Notes under the pieces: generated by a model
Database searches by the model: none
What the model saw: only the letters and a program-made list of their open reading frames with translations
What the model was told of the DNA's origin: nothing
Part shown: piece by piece, positions 22,331-32,355 of the stretch
How the letters are laid out: each line of letters opens with the position of its first letter
Position numbering within the stretch: the stretch's first letter is position 1
Program-made: the position numbers and the translations under genes
From: Scilla litardierei
Lineage: Eukaryota; Streptophyta; Magnoliopsida; Asparagales; Asparagaceae
Assembly (NCBI GenBank): GCA_030789695.1
Contig: CM061135.1
Span: 106,897,262-106,961,261 of the forward strand
Direction of reading: 5' to 3'
DNA: 64,000 bases

Positions 22331-23060
22331 TGTAACGAATGCTTTTCATGTATCTGGATTTAATATAATATAATATATGTTTTGGTGGATTTTCTCCTCT
22401 TGTGTGGTTTTCGTCTCCGTAGATTTCATTTTCGATCGATTCGTTGTATTTTCTCGGTTCTTCCTTAGGATCGTCGATTTCGAAGTGTGTCACTCGTGAC
22501 GGACTTCATAACGGTCGTATCTAACTATTATATCAAGCCTAGGAGTCTTAGGAATCGATCCCGGGGCCCCGCGCTCCGTATCGGAACTTTTGGTGTTCAT
22601 TAGCTGGTGTAAGAAGGGCCACCGACCGACTAGATGACGATCCAGTCGGTCGGCAATCCTTCTTGGACCGACTAGTTTGCTTTCTAAATTTCTCAGGAGT
22701 TACTGTTTATCGTTAGTCGGTCTAAGAACGTTGGTTGACCGACTAGGTTGCAAACTAGTCGGTCGGCAATGCTTCTTTAACCGACTAACTCATCATCTTA
22801 TTTTTGTATCAGCTACTGTTTACTCTTAGTCGGTCTAAGAACGTTCATCGACCGACTAGATGCTAAACTAGTCGGTCAGTATTTGTTCATGGACTGACTA
22901 ACTCTAGAATCCTATTTTCGTTCAGGAGTTACTGTTTGCACTTAGTCGGTCTGCGTTGGTCGACCGACCGACTAGTTGCCAAACTAGTCGGTCAGTGGTT
23001 GCTCTTTGACCGACTAACTAGTGTTGAAACCCTAATTTCTGGGCAGCCGCCAGCTCAACC

Positions 23061-23068
23061 TATTTAAA
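23061..23068 (+). promoter_or_regulatory. Probable LTR TATA box
   Basis: TATTTAAA lies downstream of the U3 repeat array and just upstream of a C/T/A-rich leader. The same site is in the 3' LTR at about 30379. Confidence 0.55.
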
Positions 23069-24361
23069 CCCAACCCAATCGATTTCATCTTCTCCAACAC
23101 GACCTAAAACCCTAAAATCTTCCCCCTTCAGCCCCCATCTTCCTCCAAGCTTCATTTCTTCATTCCAAGCCTCAAATCCATCATCCAAACCATCCATTCA
23201 CTCCATCCACCTCTCATCTTCCCCAAAATCTCACCAAAACCCATCAAAATCCCCAAATCCCCCAAAACCCTAGTTTTCCCAAACTTCTCCAATCTTCTCC
23301 AGATCTGAACCTAGGGTTCCCCGGAGAGTTCCTTCCGTCTTCTCTCGGTAAGAAATCGATCTACCGTTGTTTTCATATCCTATTGTAATTTTTATGAAAC
23401 CCTAATAAAATACTTGTATTTTGATGAGTGTTCCCTATAACAGCGATTCCCCGTAGGCTAGCATCCGCGGAAACGAACTTTCGTAACCGTCATCTCCGGT
23501 GATAGGCAAGTGAAACTTGCATCTCTTGATTTGGGCCATTTACCTTGCTTTAGCGTAAAAGAGACTAGACAGTGAAAGGATAGCCGTTTAGACGCCATTG
23601 ACCTAGCTTGACAACGAAGCTTGGTCCGTCACCCTCATCATGCTTGTATGTCACGTTTACTTTAAATTAACGGTACGCGAATATGTTCATGCCATTGCAT
23701 ATTGCATGTCATGTTTAAATTCGATTAACTGTACGCTAATGTCTGTTCCTGGCATCGCATAGTGATTAATTATTGTGATTGCGTAGCACACGCTACAACG
23801 CTATTATTTTCATGGCTCGTGTTCCAGAAGCGAGCCCTGTAGTTGGAAACCCCAACGCTCGACACATATGGGTGGGGTAAGAGATAAGCGGACTGAGCCC
23901 CGAGTTGGCCTGATCCGCCACTCCGGCCAGCAGGTGGACTCTCTAGTGCACAAGTGTTTATTAGTGATAGAGATAAGCGGCCTGAGCCACGAGCTGGCCA
24001 GCAGGTGGACTCTTTATCCACTAAGTGATGATCGTGATAAGTGTTTATTAGTGATACGCGATAAGCGGCCTGAGCCACGAGCTGGCCAGCAGGTGGACTC
24101 TCTATGCACTAAGTGATAAGTGACAAGTGATAAGTGATAAGTGATAAGTGATAAGTGATAAGTGAATAGTGATTAGTGAATTGGTAGCTTTCGCTACATC
24201 GTGCGTGCTTGTCTCTCTTTTAAACTGCTGCATCATGCTTAACTGCCATGTCATTGCTTATCACTATAACTGCTAGGTTGCTAGTTCCCCTTACTTTCAG
24301 TTTCCTTGCCCAAGTCTTTTAGACTTGCTGACATGTGCCCCTTTACTCTTTTGGGTGACAC

Positions 24362-24469
24362 ATGTTAGATCCTGAGCCCGAGTACCTTGTTGAGGACGAG
24401 GTGTTTGCTGACGCCGAGCCCGAGCTTGTGTTTGACGGGGAGTACGTGGACACTGGGGACCAGTCCTAG
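24362..24469 (+). CDS. 35-codon acidic reading frame inside the LTR
   Basis: The frame begins MLDPEPEYLVEDEV and is strongly acidic. The 3' LTR copy (31692-31799) is also intact, with one Glu-to-Lys change and a different stop codon (TAA for TAG). It lies in the transcribed part of the LTR, upstream of gag. It could be a leader peptide or chance. Confidence 0.3.
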   Translation: MLDPEPEYLVEDEVFADAEPELVFDGEYVDTGDQS

Positions 24470-24960
24470 TGTCTTCGTTGTGTTTTGCTTTTGTTAGACA
24501 GTTGTTTTGTTGTCGGTGCGTAGCACCTATACTTTGTTGTTATGACGTTTCTTTTGTTGGCCTTGTTCTGGGCCTTTAGACTCTTTTCTTTTAGCCTGGT
24601 GGCTTTTCTGGATGTTGAACTTATTTTTCTTGTTGGACAATGTATGAGATGTGAGATTTTATTTCAGTCTCTCCTTGTGTTATTATTGTTATTCTGTTGT
24701 GGTTACAGGGACCTGCTTATGTATTATTGACGCTTATCGGGTTTGGGTCTTCACAGCTCCACTCCCGTGCGGACCTTTTCACGTCTCGCCTCCATCTCAG
24801 GGAAGCGGGTCGTGACAGGTTTTGTTGGTGGCCCATGCAGGTCCTTCTGTAACTGCGATGTTTGGAATGGCAATAATAATATTTGAATGTCCAACAAATT
24901 AAGTTCGACGTCCGAGTCATAAGCTATGAGTCTAATTGGATTCGTTCTCTGTGTCATTAG

Positions 24961-26092
24961 ATGGCAGGAAGACGTTTCACCCGTGGTGGGGGTAGTGGCA
25001 CGGTCCCTCATGATGTGGAGCCTGAGCGGGAACCCACCAGCGGTGAGATGATGCGGATGATGATGCAGATGATGCAAGTGCAGCAGGGCGTGCTTCTGCA
25101 AGTCCAGAATGCTCCACTTGCTCGAGCTGCCCGGGCTCTTCCGGATGCCCCTCGCTCTGAGCCAGGAGCGAAGCAATTTCGGGAGCTGGGTCCCGCGTAT
25201 TTTGATGGGTCTGAGGGTCCTCTGGCTGCCGATGAGTGGATTTGGAACATCGAGGACAATCTGAAGATGGCCAAGATCACCCCGGCTGGATGGGTTGATT
25301 TGGCGAAGAGGCAACTCAAGGATAATGCTCGGAATTGGTGGGACGCGGAAGAGAAGTTGTTGGTGGAGCCGATAGCTTGGGCTACCTTCAAGGCTAGATT
25401 TGATGGTGAGTTCTTCCCGAAGGCTGCCAGGGAGGAGATGCTGCAGCGTTTTATCGATTTGAAGCAAGGGAACTCGTCGGTGGACATGTATCACCAAGAG
25501 TTCATGAGGCTTAGTCGGTTTGCACCAAAGATGGTGCAGGACGCTGAGGAGAAGGCTCAGAGGTTCCTGCAGGGGCTTGCTTCGGAGCTCCAGAGTTTTA
25601 TGACCTCCTCTGACCGGGAGTCTTATCAGAAGGTTCTGGTCGCTGCCAAGAGGCAGGAGCTGCTCGTGAACCAGAGGAGGGGATCTGTTGTTGGTGCTGG
25701 GAAGAGGCTTGTGGAGCAGGCGAGAGTTGTGGTTAGACCTGGATTCAGGCCTAACCAGTCTGCTCAGTTCAAGAGGCCAGGAGGGCCCGTTCGGAGGACT
25801 TGCCATTTCTGTGGCAAGGAGGGCCATGTCAAGGAATCGTGTAGGAGGTTCTTGGGGTAATGTATTGCCTGTGGAGATCCCGCCCATGTTCTCAGGGAGT
25901 GCCCGAGGTTGAAGCAGCCTTGGAAGGCACCTGTTACAGCACATCCGTTGCAGCAGCGAGCGTCTGTTCCTGCTGGTCGTGGGGCGGCTCTTGTTCCGCA
26001 GGGGCAGGCTTTTCGGCAGGCTGTTCCGCCGAGGAGGCAGGCTTTTCTGATGACCGCTGCGGAGAGCGAGGCTGTGGATGAGGTTATCGCAG
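24961..26092 (+). pseudogene. gag of the gypsy element, one nonsense codon
   Basis: The frame starts MAGRRFTRGG at 24961, 143 bp after the LTR. The capsid region (WIWNIEDNLKMAKI...WWDAEE...FPKAAREEMLQRF...EFMRLSRFAPK) is of the retrotransposon gag type. The first zinc knuckle is CHFCGKEGHVKESC. TAA at 25858-25860 breaks the frame between this knuckle and a second (CIACGDPAHVLREC) in the same frame. It then runs to an inferred splice donor at 26093 that links it to protease. Gag packages the RNA and forms the particle in the cytoplasm. Confidence 0.9.
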
Positions 26093-26204
26093 GTAATCCT
26101 CAATCTAGCTGTTACTTTCCTAGCTGGTTTGATTGTTAGATTGTGTTGTTTGCTTGAACATGTTTGTTTGCTAGACTAGGGTTTGATTGTTAATTGATTG
26201 TTAG
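26093..26204 (+). other. Inferred intron between gag and protease
   Basis: The donor is CAG|GTAATC and the acceptor is GATTGTTAG|GTGTG, 112 bp, phase 1. Splicing keeps one frame through gag and pol (…EVIAG-VILVC…). Without it the gag frame stops at 26137-26139. Confidence 0.6.
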
Positions 26205-29200
26205 GTGTGATTTTGGTTTGCACATTTCCTGCACGAGTCCTCTTTGACTCTGGCGCATCGATGTGCATTATTTCTCGGAGCTTCGTGGAGAGGCATTCCT
26301 TGTCGACGTCCCCTCTTCCGAAGAGTTGGAATATCGTTACAGGGAATGGCGTGGTCTCGGTGCATCGTGGTTGCAATTCTTGCTCGTTGGTGGTCTGTGG
26401 ACATGAGCTTTTCGCTGATTTCATTGTCCACGACATCATCAACTATGATGCAGTTCTTGGGATGGACTGGCTTGCGAGCTTCTATGCTACGATCGACTGT
26501 CGGAGGAAGAAGGTGGTGTTCGAGATTCCCGGACACCCAGTGTTTGAGTTCAGTCGTGGTAGCAGTTCGCTTGGTCCTGTCAGATTTCGGGCCAGGCCGG
26601 TGTAGGCTGTGGCTATGCAGATGGAGCTGGAGTGGCCAGCTGTGGTGCGAGATTTTGGCGACGTCTTCCCCGAGGAGATGTCTGGTTTGCCACCTGATCG
26701 GGCTTTGGAATTTTCTATCGATCTTGTTCCAGGTGCGCAGCCGATTTCGAAGGCGCCGTATCGTATGGCACCTGTAGAGTTGGAAGAGTTGCGGAAGCAG
26801 TTGGATGAGCTTTTACAGAAGGGTTATATTAATCCTAGCGTGTCTCCGTGGGGAGCACCGGTGTTGCTGGTTAAGAAGAAGGATGCTTCGCGTCGCATGT
26901 GCGTGGATTATCAGGAGTTGAATGCGGTGACCATTAAGAATAAATACATGTTGCCTCGCATCGATGATATTTTTGATCAGCTTGGAGGTTCGAGGGTGTT
27001 TTCTAAATTGGATTTGAGGAGTGGTTACCATCAGTTGAAGGTGAAGAAGGGAGATGTTCTGAAGACAGCGTTCAGGACGAAGTATGTACACTATGAGTTC
27101 GTGGTTATGCCTTTTGGCGTAACTAACGCGCCCGTAGTTTTCATGAATCTGATGAACCTGATTTTCTACGACTTTTTGGATAAGTTTGTCGTTATCTTTA
27201 TTGACGACATTCTAATCTATTCGAAGTCGGAGGAAGAGCATGCCTCGCACTTAAGGACGGTGTTGGAGAATTTGAGGAAGCATCGGTTGTATGCTAAGTT
27301 TTCAAAGTGCGAGTTTTGGCTGGATCAAGTTGCTTTTCTCGGGCATGTGGTGACTGGAGATGGTATTTCAGTGGATCCTGAGAAGATTCGGGCCATTAGG
27401 GAGTGGCCTATTCCGTCGTCTGCGTCTGAGATTCGGAGTTTTCTTAGACTCGCTGGTTATTATCAGCGATTCATTAAGGACTTTTCTCGTATTGCTGAGC
27501 CGATGACCAGGTTGACGCGGAAGGATGGTGCTTTTGTTTGGTCGGGTGATTGTGAGAGTGCTTTTGGTATTCTGAAGGAGAGGTTGACGACTACCCCTAT
27601 TCTTGTTGTGCCTGATCGCAGCGGTGGATTTGAGATCTTTTGCGATGCTTCTGGCAAGGGTCTCGGTTGTGTGTTGCATCAGCACAGGCACGTTGTGGCG
27701 TATGCGTCTCGTCAGCTTAAGGTTCATGAGAAGAATTACCCGACGCATGATTTGGAGTTGGCTGCCGTTGTGTTTGCTCTTAAGATTTGGAGGCACTTCC
27801 TGCTGAGTGAGAAGGTGAAGATTTTCACCGATCACAAAAGCTTGAAGTATATTTTCACTCAGAAGGAGCTCAACATGCGACAGCGTCGATGGTTGGAGCT
27901 TATGGCGGATTATGAGATTGATTTGCAGTATCACCCTGGCAAGGTGAATGTGGTTCCGGATGCTTTGAGTAGGCTCCCAGCGGTGATGATTTTGACCTCG
28001 CAGTGGAGATTGCAGCAGGATTTTTGTGAGTCTGGCGTGGAGATTGTTCTTCCTGGGGAGGCTTCGTCGTTGATGTACATGCAGGTACAGTCGACGATCG
28101 TGGATCGGATTAAGGCTGGCCAGGCTGAGGATCCGAAGCTGGTAAGGATTCGGGAGCAGGTGGAAGCCGGTCTGCGGACGGACTTTTTGATTCATAAGGA
28201 TGGCTCGATGAGGTTTGGAGCCAGGTTGTGTGTGCCAGCTGGGGATATCAGGGAGGAGTTGATGGTGGAGGCACACAGTTCGCCGTATTCTGTGCATCCT
28301 GGTGGCACCAAGATGTACCAGGATCTTCGTCTGAATTATTGGTGGCATGGTATGAAGAGGAGCGTGGCTCGGAGTGTAGCCAAGTGCTTGGTTTGCCAGC
28401 AAGTGAAGGCGGAGCATCAGCGTACGGCCGGGTTGCTACAACCACTTCCGATTCCGGAGTGGAAATGGCAACACATCACTATGGATTTCGTGACTGGACT
28501 ACCTCGGAGTCCGAAGCAGAATGACGCGATTTGGGTGATCGTAGATCGATTGACCAAATCTGCGCACTTTATTCCGTTCCGAGTGGGACAGTCCACTGAG
28601 GCGCTAGCAAGGAGATATATGGAGGTAAAATTCTTTTTTTTACTCTCCGTTTTATTTCCTTTTCCTAGTTTGGATAGTGATGTAACGTGAATCGCGCAGG
28701 AGGTTGTGCGACTTCATGGAGTCCCCGTGAGTATCGTGTCTGACAGAGACACGAGGTTCACATCTCAGTTCTGGCAGAGTTTGCAGAAGAGCTTGGGTAC
28801 GCGTCTGAGTTTCAGCACGGCGTACCACCCGCAGACGGATGGCCAGTCTGAGAGGACGATTCAGATTTTGGAGGACATGCTGAGGGCGTGCATGTTGGAT
28901 TTCAAGGGTTCATGGGAGGACCATCTACATTTGGTGGAGTTCTCTTACAACAACAGCTTCCAGGCGAGTATTGGCATGGCGCCTTTCGCCGCTCTTTATG
29001 GGAGGAAATGTCGATCGCCATTGAGTTGGGATGACGTTGGTGATCGGGAGTTGTTGGGACCTGAGATGATCGTGGAGGCCGTGGATATCGTCAGGAATAT
29101 TCGGGAGAGGTTGAGGATTGCTCAGGACCGTTTTAAGCATTGGGCGGATGCTAAACGTCGTCCTTTGTAGTTTCAGCCGGGCGACCATGTGTTCTTGAAG

Positions 29201-29602
29201 ATTTCCCCGAATCGTGGTGTGATTCCTTTCGGGAAGCGTGGGAAGTTGAGCCCGCGATACATTGGACCGTTTGACGTTTTGGAGAGGGTTGGCGAGGTAG
29301 CTTATCGCTTGGCCTTGCGGCCATCTTTGGAAGGAGTTCACAATGTTTTCCATGTGTCGCAGCTTCGTCGATACATTAGCGATCCGTCTCATGCGGTGGA
29401 TTTTTCGGAGATTACCGTTCGCCCCGATATGACGTATGACCAGCATCCAGTGCAGATCCTGGACAGGCGTCAGAAATCGCTTCGGAACAAGATTGTCAAT
29501 CTTGTGAGGGTGATGTGGCGACACGGTTCACCTGGAGAGTCTACTTGGGAGAATGAGGATGAGATGCGAGAGCGTTTCCCACTTTTGTTTCCGGACTCGT
29601 GA
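26205..29602 (+). pseudogene. pol of the gypsy element: PR, RT, RNase H, IN, C-terminal domain
   Basis: Protease: LFDSGAS active site (about 26240). RT: YRMAP start, LDLRSGYHQ, and FIDDILIYS active site (about 27200). RNase [17 protein letters not shown] and FTDHKSL (27640-27850). Integrase: an H..H..C..C zinc region with [12 protein letters not shown] (28385-28420), catalytic [15 protein letters not shown] and the Glu-bearing GQSERTI. The C-terminus has VHNVFHVSQLR and a Tekay-type tail with W...STWE. TAG at 26603-26605 (between protease and RT) and TAG at 29168-29170 (integrase) are in-frame breaks. A 75-bp intron (28625-28699) is inferred inside integrase. These products would copy and insert the element; this copy is defective. 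Confidence 0.93.
28625..28699 (+). other. Inferred intron within integrase
   Basis: The donor is GAG|GTAAAA and the acceptor is CGCGCAG|GAG, phase 0. Removal restores [14 protein letters not shown], the expected continuity of integrase. The T-rich interior and in-frame stop fit an intron. Confidence 0.75.
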
Positions 29603-29640
29603 GTATTTGGAAATTCCGAGGACGGAATTTTTCTTAAGTT

Positions 29641-29648
29641 GGGGAGGA
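29641..29648 (+). promoter_or_regulatory. Polypurine tract
   Basis: GGGGAGGA lies immediately before the TG of the 3' LTR, the expected primer site for plus-strand synthesis. Confidence 0.8.
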
Positions 29649-32147
29649 TGTAACGACTGCTTTTCATGTATCTGGATTTAATATAATATAATATATGTTT
29701 TGGTGGATTTTCTCCTCTTGTGTGGTTTTCGTCTCCGTAGATTTCATTTTCGATCGATTCGTCGTATTTTCTCGTTTCTTCCTTAGGATCGTCGATTTCG
29801 AAGTGTGTCACTCGTGACGGACTTCATAACGGTCGTATCTAACTATTAGATCAAGCCTAGGAGTCTTAGGAATCGATCTCGGGGCCCCACGCTCCGTATC
29901 GGAACTTTTGGTGCTCATTAGCCGGTGTAAGAAGGGCCACCGACCGACTAGATGCCGATCCAGTCGGTCGGCAATCCTTCTTGGACCGACTAGTTTGCTT
30001 TCTAAATTTCTCAGGAGTTACTGTTTATCGTTAGTCGGTCTAAGAACGTTGGTTGACCGACTAGGTTGCAAACTAGTCGGTCGGCAATGCTTCTTTAACC
30101 GACTAACTCATCATCTTATTTTTGTATCAGCTACTGTTTACTCTTAGTCGGTCTAAGAACGTTCATCGACCGACTAGATGATAAACTAGTCGGTCAGTAT
30201 TTGTTCATGGACCGACTAACTCTAGAATCCTATTTTCGTTCAGGAGTTACTGTTTGCACTTAGTCGGTCTGCGTTGGTCGACCGACCGACTAGTTGCCAA
30301 ACTAGTCGGTCAGTGGTTGCTCTTTGACCGACTAACTAGTGTTGAAACCCTAATTTCTGGGCAGCCGCCAGCTCAACCTATTTAAACCCAACCCAATCGA
30401 TTTCATCTTCTCCAACACGACCTAAAACCCTAAAATCTTCCCCCTTCAGCCCCCATCTTCCTCCAAGCTTCATTTCTTCATTCCAAGCCTCAAATCCATC
30501 ATCCAAACCATCCATTCACTCCATCCACCTCTCATCTTCCCCAAAATCTCACCAAAACCCATCAAAATCCCCAAATCCCCCAAAACCCTAGTTTTCCCAA
30601 ACTTCTCCAATCTTCTCCAGATCTGAACCTAGGGTTCCCCGGAGAGTTCCTTCCGTCTCCTCTCGGTAAGAAATCGATCTACCGTTGTTTTCATATCCTA
30701 TTGTAATTTTTATGAAACCCTAATAAAATACTTGTGTTTTGATGAGTGTTCCCTATAACAGCGATTCCTCGTAGGCTAGCATCCGCGGAAACGAACTTTC
30801 GTAACCGTCATCTCCGGTGATAGGTAAGTGAAACTTGCATCTCTTGATTTGGGCCATGTCTTAGGCCATTTACCTTGCTTTAGCGTAAAAGAGACTAGAC
30901 GGTGAAAGGATAGCCGTTTAGACGCCATTGACCTAGCTTGACAACGAAGCTTGGTCCGTCACCCTCATCATGCTTGTATGTCACGTTTACTTTAAATTAA
31001 CGGTACGCGAATATGTTCATGCCATTGCATATTGCATGTCATGTTTAAATTCGATTAACTGTACGCTAATGTCTGTTCCTGGCATCGCATAGTGATTAAT
31101 TATTGTGATTGCGTAGCACACGCTACAACGCTATTATTTTCATGGCTCGTGTTCCAGAAGCGAGCCCTGTAGTTGGAAACCCCAACGCTCGACACATATG
31201 GGTGGGGTAAGAGATAAGCGGACTGAGCCTCGAGTTGGCCTGATCCGCCACTCCGGCCAGCAGGTGGACTCTCTAGTGCACAAGTGTTTATTAGTGATAG
31301 AGATAAGCGGCCTGAGCCACGAGCTGGCTAGCAGGTGGACTCTCTATCCACTAAGTGATGATCGTGATAAGTGTTTATTAGTGATACGAGATAAGCGGCC
31401 TGAGCCACGAGCTGGCCAGCAGGTGGACTCTCTATGCACTAAGTGATAAGTGACAAGTGATAAGTGATAAGTGATAAGTGATAAGTGATAAGTGAATAGT
31501 GATTAGTGAATTGGTAGCTTTCGCTACATCGTGCGTGCTTGTCTCTCTTTTAAACTGCTGCATCATGCTTAACTGCCATGTCATTGCTTATCACTATAAC
31601 TGCTAGGTTGCTAGTTCCCCTTACTTTCAGTTTCCTTGCCCAAGTCTTTTAGACTTGCTGACATGTGCCCCTTTACTCTTTTGGGTGACACATGTTAGAT
31701 CCTGAGCCCAAGTACCTTGTTGAGGACGAGGTGTTTGCTGACGCCGAGCCCGAGCTTGTGTTTGACGGGGAGTACGTGGACACTGGGGACCAGTCCTAAT
31801 GTCTTCGTTGTGTTTTGCTTTTGTTAGACAGTTGTTTTGTTGTCGGTGCGTAGCACCTATACTTTGTTGTTATGACGTTTCTTTTGTTGGCCTTGTTCTG
31901 GGCCTTTAGACTCTTTTCTTTTAGCCTGGTGGCTTTTCTGGATGTTGAACTTATTTTTCTTGTTGGACAATGTATGAGATGTGAGATTTTATTTCAGTCT
32001 CTCCTTGTGTTATTATTGTTATTCTGTTGTGGTTACATGGACATGCTTATGTATTATTGACGCTTATCGGGTTTGGGTCTTCACAGCTCCACTCCCGTGC
32101 GGACCTTTTCACGTCTCGCCTCCATCTCAGGGAAGCGGGTCGTGACA
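29649..32147 (+). repeat. 3' LTR
   Basis: The LTR is 2499 bp. Compared by eye with the 5' LTR it has about 24 substitutions and one 12-bp insertion near 30856-30868. That is about 1% divergence, which means a recent insertion. Confidence 0.95.
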
Positions 32148-32280
32148 GCACAACGGGCAAAATTATGCCAGTCGTGCGAATTTAGCTGCTGTATCCCATA
32201 ACATAAATGTTCAAAGCGCACAACATGCAAAGACATGATGGCGCGTTGAGTTCCCGTTGTGCAGAAATCCCATAAATTTT
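32148..32280. repeat. CGCG hairpin remainder beside the FAR1-OTU gene
   Basis: It continues the motif interrupted by the gypsy element (GCACAACGGGCAAAATTATG), then adds another pair (TTCAAAGCGCACAACATGC facing GCGCGTTGAG...CCCGTTGTGC). It lies directly at the 3' end of the OTU gene at 32356. Confidence 0.75.
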
Positions 32281-32355
32281 GTACAAAAATCCCAAAAAAT
32301 TCAGTATATTCTTTCATTATAAACTCAGACACTACATTTGCACAAACTTATAAAT

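Larger units (their letters stand above)
22331..24817 (+). repeat. 5' LTR
   Basis: The LTR is 2487 bp. It contains a tandem array of about 113 bp units with CCGACTAG / CTAGTCGG motifs (22620-23030), a TATA-like TATTTAAA (23061-23068), a CT-rich leader, a strong splice-donor-like GGTAAGAA at 23347, a 35-codon acidic open frame (24362-24469), and a GTGATAA decamer-like tract (24110-24165). Confidence 0.95.
22331..32147 (+). mobile_element. Complete Ty3/gypsy LTR retrotransposon, chromovirus (Tekay/Del-like)
   Basis: The element spans 9817 bp, with LTRs at 22331-24817 and 29649-32147. LTR ends are TG...CA within the imperfect inverted pair TGTAACGA / GTCGTGACA. A 5-bp target duplication GCACA flanks it (22326-22330 and 32148-32152). 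Gene order is gag, protease, RT, RNase H, integrase, then a C-terminal segment typical of Tekay-type chromoviruses. A purine tract GGGGAGGA (29641-29648) precedes the 3' LTR. No initiator-Met-type primer binding site follows the 5' LTR; a site starting TGGTGGCCCATGC at 24826 is possible but unassigned. Two introns are inferred and three nonsense codons interrupt the frames, so this copy cannot make its full proteins. Confidence 0.95.

Noticed and set aside
24818..24845. Initiator-Met primer binding site after the 5' LTR
   Set aside because: The sequence does not show TGGTATCAGAGC; a weak TGGTGGCCC candidate 8 bp downstream could not be assigned to a tRNA.
24751..26103. 450-codon open frame on the minus strand across gag
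   Set aside because: It is the antisense shadow of gag: low-complexity Leu/Pro/Arg content, no domain, and the plus strand shows clear gag and zinc-knuckle motifs.
27368..28417. 349-codon minus-strand frame
   Set aside because: Antisense shadow of RT, RNase H and integrase of the gypsy element.
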